64,000 bases of DNA from Lycocorax pyrrhopterus obiensis (GCA_014706295.1 JACSVZ010000007.1:60216975-60280974); one strand, 5' to 3'. Shown: positions 50,701 through 60,085, numbered from the stretch's first letter. Numbers and translations: made by a program. Notes: a model not told the origin generated them from the letters alone.

Positions 50701-53700
50701 ACAAAGGTAAAGGCTTCATGAAGAAATTTGGTCATGTCTGTCCAAAAAAAGATGGCAGGGCATGGCCAAAACAGCTGGAAGAGCTCCCTGTGGTACCCTG
50801 GTATTCCAAAATACAGGGCTCATTCCCCTGGACTAAATTCCCAGGATGTTTGGCCATCTAATGTTTGCATTTCAAGTCAAATTGGTGCCATTGCTAAATA
50901 TTTCTCTTGTTGTGCAGCAGAGTCTGTCTTAAAATTTCTTGATCTTGCAGTTGGCCTCCCCAAGGTGGAGGTTCAGCTGACAAAATACATAATGATGGAT
51001 GTTCTGTCAGCAGGCCCCAGCAGAATTTGCAGTGCTGTAGGTCCATTTCCCTATCAGTGCACACACTTTCATTATGCTTTACATCTCTCCCATGATCTTC
51101 CCTATTTGAGGGAAGACAAGAAAGCTCCAGGTCAGAGCCAGTGGGTGGTGACGCTCATGAGGAGCCCCTCCCAGTGATGATCTCAGCTTTACATTGCTTT
51201 GCTTTGTCTGTGCAGATAGTGGCAGCAATAATGGCAATCACAGGAATTGTCATGATGGCATATGCAGATGGTTTCCAGGGTGACTCAATTATCGGGGTGG
51301 CCTACGCTGTGGGATCAGCCTCCACGTCTGCTTTGTACAAGGTAGGTCACAACTGTTTGTTGGCGCTCCTGAATTCATTACCACTGGCTGTTAAAAAGAC
51401 ACAAATACGAGGAGAATCGCTGTAAAATCAGTGTTTTAGTCTGTTCATCACTCCTGCATCACTCATGTTGTGACCAGGTGACGTCACAATGTCAGGATGT
51501 CTACCATGAGGGTAATTAGTTGTCACCTGCCAATTACCCAGAATGTATTTCTTGATGAGTCTTTAATGAAATCTCCACAGCCACACCACGAGGAGTTTAA
51601 GGTCATTTTTTAATCATGCCAATGAAGTTTATCAGCACTTTTCAAAGGGGCTTTCAAAGGGTGGTTTCAAAGGGGCTTTCCATGTACAGCAGGGAGGAGA
51701 GCCAGGGAAATGTTGCTTTCCCTGGACAGGGATGGCCAACTCATCCCAACTCATCCCAGGTCTGCACTGCAGCTCCCTGGCACATGCTGGGCTCTGAGCC
51801 CTGGTGTGAGCCTGGCACAGGCAATTCATTAGAGACACCTCTGCTTGGAAGAAGTGGCTGCTCTGGAAGGTGAGGGAAGGAAAAGGCAGGGATGTGTCTC
51901 AGGAACAGGTTGGGCTGACCGTGGCTGTGTTTATTTTCAGCTGCCTGTGTAAAGTTTGGAGTGAGTTTGGAGTTTGGAGTGAGGATCAGAAGCTGCCCTC
52001 ACAGTTTTGGACTTTGCTCATCTCACTCATAACTTCATTGTGGCCATTCACAAGTCAGGCAAAGTTCATTAATTAGGCTGATAGAGGACAAGTTCTCACA
52101 GAGTGAGCCCCTCCAGGCTGGTTTTCCTCTCACAGCAGGGTCATGCTGTGGAAGTCACTGGAGTCCCCTCCCAAATCCCAACAGTGCCGCACTCAGCCCA
52201 GATCCTCTACATTTGTTGCATGAATGGTGTGTCCTTGAGTTCTTGGTTTATTCTTGATTTTTCCTGGGTTCTTCTACACTTTCTTCTCGTGGCATTTGGG
52301 GTTAAGCTTTGTTATGCAGGCTCAGCCATCCCTGTGGTAAAGACACGGTGCTAAAACACAGGACAGGGCACAAATCCGACCAAAGATCCCCTTGTGTAGG
52401 AAAAGGGCCAGGCTGTGGCATATTGTCCTTTGCTCCACTCTCCCCAAGGGAATGGAGTGCTTCCATGATAGGTATGAAGTCTAAACCTCTCCTCTCTCCC
52501 CAAGGGAATGGAGTGCTTCCATGGTAGGTATGAAGTCTAAACCTCTCCTCTCTCCTCTTCTCTCCAGGTTTTGTTCAAGATGTTTCTTGGGAGTGCAAAC
52601 TTCGGGGAAGCGGCTCATTTCGTGTCTACCCTGGGCTTCTTCAACTTCATCTTCATCTCCATCACCCCCATCATCCTGTACTTCACAAAAGTGGAGTACT
52701 GGTACCCCTTCTCTGCTGTGCCGTGGGGTTACCTCTGTGGAGTAGCTGGTCTCTGGTTAGGTATGTGATAAAAAATTTATTTCTTTTTCTACAAAATTAG
52801 CCTCGGGCACAAACAATTTCCCCCTGTCCCCTTAAGCAGCAGAGCTCTCTCACAGATTAATTCTGGTCCCAGTGCAAACTGGTGCTCCTTAGAAATGATT
52901 CATATTTTTCATTACACTTTATGAAACATTACTATTAATTGATACATAATTAATAATTGATATGTAAGCATAGTTATAATTAATAATATTTAATAATTAA
53001 CAGTAATAGCAGGGAGTAAACATGAAGCAGCCATACTAATTGCCCATTTTTTCATCCCTACTGTAGTTCCACACCAATGCCCCTGTCTCTGGCCCAGCTT
53101 GACTGCTGTAAATCCCATTTCAAAGGGCTGCATGTTCCCAGCCAGCTCCTGGGGGATGTTTGTGCACTGACAGGGGGACCCCCAGTGCTGGGGCACCTTT
53201 CTGGGGGTGCTGCAGGCTCTGGGCAGGGCTCACAAAAGGCTCCCTCTTTCTGAGCCACAACTGCCAGCAAAATATCTGTTGGATTCAGCCCAGGGGCATT
53301 TTAATTTCCACGTATAACAACAGCCTTTCCTTCAGTAAAGTCTCTGTTACTCCATAATTGAAGAGGTTTTTGTCTCGCTACACATTTATTAAATGGCAGC
53401 AAAGAGAATGTCACTGCCCATCCAGTCCTGAGATGTGGCCAGGCTGGCAGCTGAGCTGCTGGGAGCACCTTGAACTGCTCTAACCACAACTGCAGCTGCC
53501 CTGTGAGCTCCTAGGGGACCAAAATTAGGGATAATTTATCATCCAAGTGTATAAACCCAACCATGAGGGAACAACCTTGTGGAGTAGCCTCGTGTTCCTG
53601 TTGTGCAGGGGACTCAGCAGCAGGACCAGGTGGTGGGTGATCAAACTTAGGTTTGCTTTTAGTCGTTCAAGGAAAGGTTAAAGAAACTTAAGCAAACTTT

Positions 53701-55966
53701 AAGGGTTTTTTTAATCTTTCAAGGAAATTGGAGCTCTCTGGGAGTGCTGTCATGTAAAAAAAACCGAACAAACCAAAAAACCAAGCCAGGTTGTTTTTAC
53801 CTTATTAAAGCCTGTGCAAAGCCATGGAATATGAGTGTGATAACCTCGGTATTATAGTTTGTGAAAGGCCATCCAGCTCTCCCCTTTCCTCTGTGAAGAA
53901 TTTCCCTTAATTTCACATTCATATAGAAAAAACCAAAAATCAGTCTCTTTGTGACAACTCTCCCATTGTGGTGTGGATACTTAATACCACATATTGTACC
54001 TGTAGGCTCAAGGTGGAGGAGAAATGTCTCACTCTGGTGTTTTCCCCCATGATCATGTATTATTTTCTCTGTTTTTCCCTAGCTTTCAATATCCTGGTAA
54101 ACGTTGGGGTGGTGCTGACCTACCCCATCCTGATCTCCATCGGCACCGTGCTCAGCGTCCCTGGAAATGCAGGTACCAGTGCCACGGCTGCTGCTGGGAA
54201 AAATAAGCCCATGGGCACTCAGAAAGCAGTTTATTGCCTAAATAATCTGCTGGGTGGAAGTTTTCTTCAGAGTCCTGTCTTGAACAGCCTGTGTCTCTGC
54301 TCTTCAGTCTCCTCAGCCTCATCACTCTGGGGGTTTGAGCACAAGAACGCGTCTGGTTTTAGGGGGATGCAGCTGTGAAACAATGCCTGTAGGAGGCTGC
54401 CCGAGGGCTCAGGTGTGCTGTGGGTGCTGGTGGTGGAGCTGAGGCTGGGCCTGCAGGCACCTGGAGCTCTCTGCCCCCACGTGCTGCTTTCTCCCCATCC
54501 CTGGTCCCTGCAGCCTGAGGAAACCCTCTGCTGGTGCAGCCTGTTGTAGATAGAGGTACCATAAAGGGCCTTCCCTCTCAGAGCAGAAATCACAGAATCA
54601 TAGATTAATTATGATGCCTTTTCCTGGTCTTAAAATCAAGAGTCAGACAAGGTTAGAAGGGAAAAAGGGATTTTACCTTGGTATTTATTTTAAGGATCCT
54701 TAGGTGCACCACGTCCAGGTTGAATGCACCTCAATGCCCACCGCAATGCACGCACCCAAAAGATCGGGTATAACATTATAGGTGTTACTAATTAGCATAT
54801 CTATCAAAGATTCCCCAATGAGAGGCTCGAATGAGCCCCCCTCCCCAAGGAACCTTCCCCTGGATGGTTCTATCTCAGTTTACAAAATGTGTTCTGGAGA
54901 AGACCTTGGGGTCTGGGGCACACTGATCCCTAACTACGAAACCTCTAAAATGTTTCGTCTCCTAGCTTGACAAACAAGTCCAAGAACGTAGGCAAAAAGC
55001 ACTAAGAATACAGAAGTTGTAAAAAGGTATAACAGGGGTATAAAAGAGAAGGCAAAAAAATCATCATGGCATCAATTAGGGTTGGAAAAGACCTCCAAGA
55101 TCATCAAGTCCAATCTTGACCATCACTGTGCCCACTAAACCATAAAGTGAAGTGCCATGTCCACTCATTTTTTGGACACTTTCAGGGTGATGACTCCACC
55201 ACTGCCCTGGGCAGCCTGTTCCAGTGCTCTACCACTTTTTCAGTGAATAATTTTTTTCTAATATCCAATCTGGCCCAACCTGAGGTCTTTTCCCCTTGTC
55301 CTGTCCCTCGTTCCCTGTGAGCAGAGCCCGATCCCCACCTGGCTGCCCCATCCTGTCAGGGCCTTGCAGAGAGCAAGAAGGTTCCCCCTGAGCCTCCTTT
55401 TCTGCAGGCTGAGCCTCCTCAGCTCCCTCATAGACCCTTCACCATCTTGAGGCTTAATCCAACCCCTCAGGGCTTCCTCTGATCCTGCACACGGTGGTGA
55501 GGGACAGGGGAGATGTGGCACCTCCAGTGCTGCACTGTCAGGTCAGAGCTGTTCCCTGAGCTCAGGGAGCTGCTCTCTCTGGAGATTTGAGAGCCACACG
55601 GCCAGTGTCACACCCAGAGTGCAGCACAAGGTTTGACTGGCAGCCAGGGATGTGCCAGGCTGCCCTTGGTGCCACCATCCATCCTGCTGCTGGTTTGATG
55701 CCGTTGTTGTTCTCCTCCTCCCAGCCGTGGACCTGTTGAAGCACAAAATGATTTTCAGCGTCGTGCGGCTGGGGGCCACCATCATCATCTGCATCGGGTT
55801 CCTGCTCATGCTGCTCCCCGAGGAGTGGGACGAGATCACCCTGAGGTTCATCAACAGCCTGAAGGAGAAGAAGAGTGAGGATCACGCCGAGGACATCACG
55901 GAATCCAGCGTCCACACGAGGAGCAGGAGCAGAGCCAACGGGACAGTGTCCATCCCGCTGGCGTAG
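20720..55966 (+). CDS. SLC35F4: SLC35F4, solute carrier family 35 member F4 (whole spliced CDS, 7 coding exons, 414 aa)
   Basis: Joining 20720-20795, 38248-38545, 45499-45718, 51216-51341, 52568-52760, 54083-54172 and 55725-55966 gives 1245 bases, which is 414 residues plus stop, with no in-frame stop and correct phase at all six GT-AG junctions. About ten hydrophobic segments are visible between residues 56 and 365, as expected for the SLC35/EamA-like fold. A short polar N-terminus and a charged C-terminal tail ending [11 protein letters not shown] flank them. The family are multi-pass carriers; the paralogue SLC35F3 has been linked to thiamine transport, but the substrate of F4 is not established. 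I chose F4 over F3 because the C-terminal tail matches my recollection of human F4 and because CCDC198 follows on the same strand. Introns are about 17.5, 7.0, 5.5, 1.2, 1.3 and 1.6 kb. A longer isoform with an upstream first exon is possible but not visible. Confidence 0.93.
20897..20918. repeat. (TG)11 microsatellite
   Basis: Eleven uninterrupted TG units lie about 100 bases after the exon 1 donor. This tract is likely to vary in length between individuals. Confidence 0.9.
25998..26290 (+). mobile_element. CR1 LINE 3' fragment (about 290 bp)
   Basis: Sense copy inside SLC35F4 intron 1: TTAGATTAGATGTCAGGAAG, AAATTCTTCCCTGTGAGGG, CACAGAAGCTGTGGCTGCC, GATAGTGGAAGGTGTCCCTG, ending TTCCAACCCAAACCATTCC. 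Confidence 0.92.
29054..29295 (+). mobile_element. CR1 LINE 3' fragment (about 240 bp)
   Basis: Sense copy of another subfamily: ACCAGAGGGAACGGCATGAA, GATATTAAGAAAAAGTTCTT, GAGCATTGGGACAATG, ending GGTCCTTCCAACTCAGGATA and TTCTATGATTC. It stops about 55 bases before the solo LTR. Confidence 0.88.
29351..30006 (+). mobile_element. Probable solo LTR of an avian endogenous retrovirus (about 656 bp)
   Basis: The block starts TGTCATAGG and ends CCAAGACA, giving TGTC...GACA termini. The flanks GGTTGT (29345-29350) and GGTGGT (30007-30012) match at five of six bases, consistent with a decayed target-site duplication. Inside are a TATA-like GATATAAT (29581) and AGTAAA (29855-29860) in the right order for sense orientation. 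The sequence resembles LTRs abundant in songbirds, from memory. No internal retroviral gene is present on either side. Confidence 0.6.
31068..31195 (+). mobile_element. CR1 LINE, short 3' fragment
   Basis: Sense: GGGCCAGGCTGGATGAGG, CCTGTCCATGGCAGGGGGTT, GGAACTGGATGATCTTAAG, CAACCCAAACCATTCTATGA. Confidence 0.88.
38248..38545 (+). CDS. SLC35F4: SLC35F4 coding exon 2 (residues 26-125, TM1 and TM2)
   Basis: A long pyrimidine tract ending TTTTCAG at 38247 precedes the exon, and the donor GTAGGC follows at 38546. The first part is a polar, poorly conserved linker (about residues 26-50) with a CQSC cysteine pair. It is followed by a hydrophobic segment around 56-78 containing [12 protein letters not shown], and a second around 88-111 containing [13 protein letters not shown]. 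The sequence STNWN before the second segment is characteristic of the SLC35F3/F4 pair. The exon ends with the phase-2 split arginine of KKFR, completed by the first base of exon 3. Confidence 0.95.
40280..40325 (-). mobile_element. Possible CR1 LINE remnant
   Basis: TTTGGAAAGGATCTCTGGAGGTCAT resembles the reverse CR1 end of an older subfamily; too short for certainty. Confidence 0.35.
40838..41108 (+). mobile_element. CR1 LINE 3' fragment (about 270 bp)
   Basis: Sense copy in intron 2: TTTAGATTAAATATTAGAAA, GAAATTCTTGACTGTGAGGG, GGCACAGGTTGCCCACAGAA, GGTGTCCCTGTCCATGGCAG, ending TTCCAACTCAAACCACTC. Confidence 0.92.
45499..45718 (+). CDS. SLC35F4: SLC35F4 coding exon 3 (residues 125-198, TM3 and TM4)
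   Basis: The acceptor TTTCCGTAG ends at 45498 and the donor GTAATG starts at 45719. The exon encodes the loop [14 protein letters not shown], then a hydrophobic segment around residues 147-164 ([15 protein letters not shown]), then [19 protein letters not shown] around 169-190, ending in the KDRFMGAR loop. The TDVS...[12 protein letters not shown] stretch is shared across SLC35F3/F4 and lies in the core of the EamA-like fold. The exon ends in phase 0. Confidence 0.96.
47890..48112 (+). mobile_element. CR1 LINE 3' fragment
   Basis: Sense copy in intron 3: TAGGTTGGGTATTAGGAAAG, AACAGGCTGCCCAGGGAAGT, GACATGGTTTAGTGGTGG, ending TTTTCCAACCTTAACAATTC. Same subfamily as the 8745 copy. Confidence 0.88.
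48478..48644 (+). mobile_element. CR1 LINE 3' fragment
   Basis: Sense copy in intron 3 about 370 bases after the previous one: GATGGGGCTTGGAGCAACCT, GATAGTGGAAGGTGTCCCTG, GGAACTGGATGATCTTTAAA, ending with ATTCTGGGATTCTGTGATTC. Confidence 0.9.
51216..51341 (+). CDS. SLC35F4: SLC35F4 coding exon 4 (residues 199-240, TM5 and TM6 start)
   Basis: The exon follows TTTGTCTGTGCAG and ends at the donor GTAGGT (51342). It is 126 bases, exactly 42 codons, phase 0 at both ends. It encodes a membrane segment [18 protein letters not shown], a short loop DGFQGDS, and the start of the next segment, [18 protein letters not shown], which continues into exon 5. Being symmetrical in phase, it could be skipped without a frameshift, although that would remove a conserved membrane segment. 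Confidence 0.96.
51342..52567 (+). other. SLC35F4: SLC35F4 intron 4 (1.2 kb)
   Basis: A short intron bounded by GTAGGT and TCTCCAG. It contains small direct repeats of CAAAGGGG/CTTT type at 51642-51682 and TTTGGAGT repeats near 51955-51985. Its 3' end carries the 56-base tandem duplication. Confidence 0.8.
52438..52549 (+). repeat. Tandem duplication, 2 x 56 bp, next to the SLC35F4 exon 5 acceptor
   Basis: Copy 1 (52438-52493) and copy 2 (52494-52549) differ at one base (A at 52468, G at 52524). Each holds a branch-point-like TCTAAAC and the start of the pyrimidine tract. Only 18 bases separate copy 2 from exon 5. Confidence 0.9.
52568..52760 (+). CDS. SLC35F4: SLC35F4 coding exon 5 (residues 241-305, TM7 and part of TM8)
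   Basis: The acceptor TTCTCTCCAG ends at 52567 and the donor GTATGT starts at 52761. The exon encodes [18 protein letters not shown], a hydrophobic segment around residues 257-280 ([20 protein letters not shown]), the loop [14 protein letters not shown], and the beginning of the next membrane segment ([11 protein letters not shown]). It ends in phase 1 and its last base is the first base of an alanine codon finished by exon 6. The intron directly upstream of its acceptor carries a tandem duplication of 56 bases. Confidence 0.96.
52761..54082 (+). other. SLC35F4: SLC35F4 intron 5 (1.3 kb)
   Basis: The intron is bounded by GTATGT and TTCCCTAG. A strongly AT-rich segment (about 52905-53010) is built from repeated TAATTAAT/ATTAATA units with local self-complementarity. 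No repeat family was recognised. Confidence 0.8.
54083..54172 (+). CDS. SLC35F4: SLC35F4 coding exon 6 (residues 305-335, TM8/TM9 core)
   Basis: This is the shortest internal exon after exon 1, at 90 bases, with acceptor TTTTTCCCTAG before 54083 and donor GTACCAG at 54173. It enters and leaves in phase 1. It encodes a near-continuous hydrophobic stretch, [18 protein letters not shown], then [11 protein letters not shown]. The TYP and LSVPGNA motifs are typical of the SLC35F3/F4 group. The exon is strongly conserved relative to my recollection of the mammalian protein. Confidence 0.95.
54589..55470 (-). mobile_element. CR1 LINE fragment split by the solo LTR
   Basis: The 3' terminus in reverse (ATCACAGAATCATAG) lies at 54589-54603, the LTR interrupts, and the element continues from 55079 with GGGTTGGAAAAGACCTCCAAGATCATC and further CR1 text (CCTTGTCCTGTCCCT, GAGCAGAGCC) to about 55470. 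With the LTR removed it is one continuous CR1 of about 400 bases. Confidence 0.85.
54612..55074 (-). mobile_element. Solo LTR (463 bp) nested inside a CR1 element
   Basis: The termini are perfect 7-base inverted repeats, TGATGCC and GGCATCA, and the insertion is flanked by ATTA on both sides (54608-54611 and 55075-55078). CR1 sequence resumes across the insertion. On the minus strand an AATAAA lies near the 3' end (TTTATT at 54684-54689 on the + strand), which sets the orientation. No coding sequence is present. A 4-base duplication fits gammaretrovirus-like elements, but the class is an inference. Confidence 0.8.
55725..55966 (+). CDS. SLC35F4: SLC35F4 coding exon 7 (residues 335-414, last TM and C-terminal tail, stop TAG)
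   Basis: The acceptor TCCTCCTCCCAG ends at 55724. The exon encodes [17 protein letters not shown], the last membrane segment around residues 347-365 ([19 protein letters not shown]), and a cytosolic tail rich in lysine, glutamate and arginine that ends [11 protein letters not shown] before TAG. The tail ending is the feature that most clearly separates F4 from F3 in my memory of the human proteins. GC content is clearly higher than in the other exons. Confidence 0.95.
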
Positions 55967-56175
55967 GGCTGGAGGACTCTCCCTGCACGCAGATGTATAT
56001 TCTGTGAATATAGCTTAACTTTCCTCACCACCTGTATGCTTAAAAAAATGTCATCCAACCTGAGCAGGGGATGAACTGTAAGATAAGAGAAATAACATCT
56101 ATAGTAAATGTTTACATTTATACACTTAACAAGGAACGGGTGTAAATAACTACAATAAAATCTTTTGTAATGAAC
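55967..56175 (+). other. SLC35F4: SLC35F4 3' UTR (proximal)
   Basis: About 190 bases of AT-rich sequence run from the TAG stop to the first canonical polyadenylation signal, AATAAA at 56154-56159. T-rich and GT-rich sequence follows, as expected for a cleavage site. A longer 3' UTR using a more distal signal cannot be excluded from sequence alone. Confidence 0.65.
56154..56159 (+). promoter_or_regulatory. Polyadenylation signal AATAAA of SLC35F4
   Basis: A canonical hexamer lies 188 bases after the stop codon, inside an AT-rich tract, with TTTTGT and TTTGTCTTT downstream. It is the first canonical signal on the gene strand after the stop. Confidence 0.7.
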
Positions 56176-57760
56176 AAACAGTTAAGGTTTTGTCTTTCTG
56201 AACCGGTGGGTTTAAAATGTGGATCAAGCTTACATCGTTTATCTCCCTTTGCTGGCAGAAGTAGAGCCATTTTGGAGGATGCAAATCTTGGATATTTCCA
56301 GCTAAATCTCAAAATTTAGCGTCTTGACTTACTTTCAATGAAGTGCCCTTTCAGCGAGGTAGCAGTTTTGGAAAAGCATTTCAAAACTCTCCTGGCATTT
56401 TGGAGAGTTCATTTCTGAAAGGCACTGATGTTCACATTGATATTCCCAATTATTATCAGAATAAATATTCCATGATGTGCAAAACTTGAGGCCTCCCCTC
56501 CCAGACCACACTGAGCTGTGCCTCTTTCCAACACCACCTCTCTGGAAGTGGTGCTGGAGTTTGGGTGCCTTTAGCAAAGCAAAAAATAGCTTTATTTACC
56601 TCATTTTCTCCCAGAAAAGCTGCACTCCCAGCTGAGCTACAGAAGTCTCAGGAGAGGTGGAACACCCTGGATCGCCGGCGTCCCTGGGAAATGCCATTTC
56701 CTATTTTCTAGAGCTTTGGGACAAATGAATATTTTTCTTGACCTCCACTGTGGAAAAGTCTTTCAAAACCCAAATCCAATCCCTTCCCTGAGCCTGTTGC
56801 TGTGTAATTTAGGCTGGTTTACAGCATTCCTGGGACTGACCACTCAAGACTGTCTTTATTTGAGAGCACTTGATAGGCAGACAAACATTTTCTCCTCTTT
56901 TTTTTTTTTAAGGAAGAATTAAACCAACTGGAAAGCATCACAGATTGCTGAGCTCTGCTGGCTCTCCTGCCCACATCTTGTGAGTTTGATTAGCAGACAG
57001 TAGGGGTGGTTTTTGATGGTATTTCTGCCTGGGGGAAAAAAATCATGTAAATAATAAGTTATTGGACTCTTTTTATTTGACTCTTCTATTGAATGTTTTT
57101 TTAATCTTTTAATGTTCATGTCTAAACTGTCCCCAGCAGACAAAATATTTGTGTATATTAAAAAAACCCCACAAACTTGGGTTCTTTCATCACATGGCTG
57201 CAGAATCAGGGCTGCAGAAACCAACCCAACCAACCCTGTGCCCTCAACCCAGAGATGTGAGGTTTGGATACACACACAAGCCTCTTACAGCTCCTGGTCT
57301 GCTGCTTTTGAGAGGAGATGGACATTAAAAATACTCCAAAAAAGTTAATTATGGAGGTGCTGATGGGCTGAGAGCACCCAGCACAGGGCAGCTTGGCCCC
57401 TCCCCACAGTTTTGGAGCCAATACATTCATTTAAATTGCTGGATCATTTTGGAGATTTTACTGAAATTTTACTGAAATTTTAGCTCCTGCCAAACTGAAC
57501 ACATGGGAAACCAAAACTTTCAGTATGCATTGATGAGTACTTTTTGGCAAGCAGCCTCATGGCAGCGTCTTCAGGCCTGGGACTGGATCCTTTAAGGAGC
57601 CTCACTGCGAGTTCAGCAGGGAAAATCATGTGAAATTCTCATGTGAGAGTCACCTTTCCCCTGCTTGACACATTCCATGGCCAGGGGCACGGGGTGTTAA
57701 AAAGATTCTAATCCCAGCAAGGAAGGCTTGAGCAGAGCAGCCCTGCTTTGGTTTGATGTC

Positions 57761-57935
57761 CACAGAATGGTTTGGGTTGAAAAGGACCTCAAAGCCCATC
57801 TCATTCCAACCCCTGCCATGGGCAGGGACACCTTCCACTGTCCCAGGTTGATCCAAGCCCCATCCAGCCTGGTCTTGAACACTTCCAGGGATGGGACAGC
57901 CACAGCTTCTCTGGGCAATCTGCTCCCAGATGCTT
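57761..57935 (-). mobile_element. CR1 LINE 3' fragment
   Basis: Reverse copy: CACAGAATGGTTTGGGTTG, GGGCAGGGACACCTTCCACT, CCAGCCTGGTCTTGAACACT, GCCACAGCTTCTCTGGGCAA. Confidence 0.9.
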
Positions 57936-58214
57936 TCTGGAGGTGCTCATCATCTTCAGCAATACCTGGAGCCCCCTCATTCAGCCTCTGCCCAACTTCC
58001 AGTTTAAATTCCTCATTAAGCATGGAAATAATGGTTTTCCCTGGAGCACAGCTCAGCCTTTCAGCTGGAGAAAAACCCATCAAACCCAAGAAATCAGACA
58101 GCAAACGGAGAGGCTCTTTGGCCTGGTGCTGTTGGTGATCCATCAGAGGAACGGCAAACCAATAATGACCCCATCAAGTGACCGATGGGACGTCGCCACT
58201 CCCACTGCTCTGGG

Positions 58215-58293
58215 TGTCTCTGGCAGCCCCTTCTGCCCTCCCCAGCAACGTTGGGGTTTCATTTCTCTGACAGCCCCTTCTGCCCTCCCCACC
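58215..58293. repeat. Short direct repeat in intergenic DNA
   Basis: CAGCCCCTTCTGCCCTCCCCA occurs twice, about 47 bases apart, each time preceded by a TCTCTG-type hexamer, suggesting a local tandem duplication. Confidence 0.6.
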
Positions 58294-59967
58294 ACTGTGA
58301 GATTCCGTTTCTGTGGCACGGTCTCCCAAGGAAAGTGCCGCTTTTGACCTGGCAGCTGCGTTATCAGATTCTCCTTATCGCTGGAAGGAAAACAAAACGT
58401 GCTGTGAATAACCCTCCTCGAGCATCCCCACCACTGCCTGCCCTCTCTGGAGGGCTCAGCGACCCAGCAGCAGGACAGTGTTATCAGCACCACCCACGTC
58501 CCCAGCCTGGGCTGAGATAAGATGAATGTCCCCTGTCAATGCCAGCGACAAGGAGCAGAGGGAGGAACAAGCCGTGTTCTTGACCTTACAGGTGTGTAAT
58601 AACAAGCTCTATCAGCCACAGCAGTTTGTATCCCAGCCAGGGGAGCAGTGCTGGGTTATTTTTCTCTTTGCTGATCCATTTGCTCACTCTCTCGCTGCCT
58701 GAACCTGCTGCAAGCAGGACAAACAGCAGCCTGTTCGCATCGCTGGGGTTGTTTCTGCTTCACTCACTGGGGATTTGCATAAAAGCCCAGGCGTTACTTT
58801 GGCTAAAATCCATTCCACCCACTCTCCATCTCCTCCTCTGCCCACTGTTTTTTGTGATTTAAAATTCAGTTTTGAGGAGAAGCTTCCAGGCAGAGGTGAT
58901 GCTCTGTTGCAGCTGGGTGTTAGAGTGGTGCCCCTTGGCTCACCTCCCCTTGGTTCCCCTTTGCTCTGTCTGAAGGTGAGTAACAAACTCTGCCCCTCTG
59001 TGTGAAAATGCCCTGCCCCAGGCATGGCACTGCCCTACCCTTGAGCTTTTCCCAGGATCTTCCTTAAAGCAAGGGCATCAGAGCACTTAGGAATCAATGA
59101 TTTCATTTTGACTGCTAGAAATTTGCTGAAAAGTCCAGTTCTGGTGGGATCATTGTCACTTACAGGTCCCTCCTGAATTTGGTAGAGAGTTTAAAGCAGT
59201 AAATTAAATGGGAGAAAGGGATAAAATTCTTCCAGCTCTGCTGGGAAGGACTGTGAGCTGTCCCTAATGGCACTGTATGGGACCAAAGCTGCTCCAGCCC
59301 CATGTTTCTACAGCACAGGACTCAGGAATTTCACTGAACTTTAAACATAGATAAAATAACATTATTGCATTACATAACCCCCAGTTAAAGAGAAGGATGA
59401 GCATCCCTGACCAGGATCTCAGCTTGCCCCAGTGACCTGCAGGAAGGGCGTCCTCCTGCAGCCTCTCCCCCACCCCAAACCCTCAGCTGCTGCTCTTGGC
59501 CCTCTTTGCTTTACGGAGTAAAGCCCTGTGGGAAGGAAACATGGACAGGAGAGGGGGCTGGGGAGTGTGGGGAGCAGGGGGACCCTGTCAGGATTTTGGC
59601 AGCACCTGGGTAAAACACCAGATGCAGCACCGTGGGCACTGGCTTTAACATCCACGTGAGTTTCCCACACATCCATCATTGCATTTAATTCATGATTTTC
59701 CCAAGCTGCCTAACAGGAATGACCTGTTCTCAGCAGGGGAAGGGTAATTAAAATAAAAAGGAAAAACAGACAGTAAGCATTGAGAAACTTGGGAGGGAAG
59801 CAGGGTGTTGATTTTACACTTCAATTTGAAAAGAAGATAAAAAAAAACACAGGCCAGGCTGCTCTGCTCCCTCGTGCCCTGTGTGACCTGGGAAAAGCAA
59901 AGTCACCAGAGATGTCGGTGCTTTGTGGCTGAAAACACGAGCTGGTTGGGTTGCTCCAGGGATGAAT

Positions 59968-60085
59968 ATTTTCTTCTGGGAGCAACCTGGCCTAGTGGAA
60001 GGTGTCCCTGCCCTTGGCAGGGGGTGGAACTAAAAGATCTTTAAGGGCCTTTCCAACCCAACCCCTTCTACCGTCCTATGATTTT
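59968..60085 (+). mobile_element. CR1 LINE, short 3' fragment
   Basis: Sense copy ahead of CCDC198: GGAGCAACCTGGCCTAGTGG, AAGGTGTCCCTGCCCTTGGC, GATCTTTAAGGGCCTTTCC. Confidence 0.88.

Larger units (their letters stand above)
45719..51215 (+). other. SLC35F4: SLC35F4 intron 3 (5.5 kb)
   Basis: The intron is bounded by GTAATG and TGTGCAG. It contains two CR1 fragments in the same orientation (47.9-48.1 and 48.5-48.6 kb). A GC-rich patch around 47.2-47.8 kb gives several overlapping long open frames on both strands, which is explained by base composition. Otherwise no feature was recognised. Confidence 0.8.
54173..55724 (+). other. SLC35F4: SLC35F4 intron 6 (1.6 kb)
   Basis: The intron is bounded by GTACCAG and CTCCCAG. 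Most of its second half is mobile-element sequence: a CR1 in reverse orientation interrupted by a 463-base solo LTR. The first 400 bases show nothing I recognise. Confidence 0.8.

Noticed and set aside
20720..55966. Identification of the transporter as SLC35F3
   Set aside because: The N-terminus is F3-like, but the C-terminal [11 protein letters not shown] tail and the downstream CCDC198 gene fit SLC35F4.
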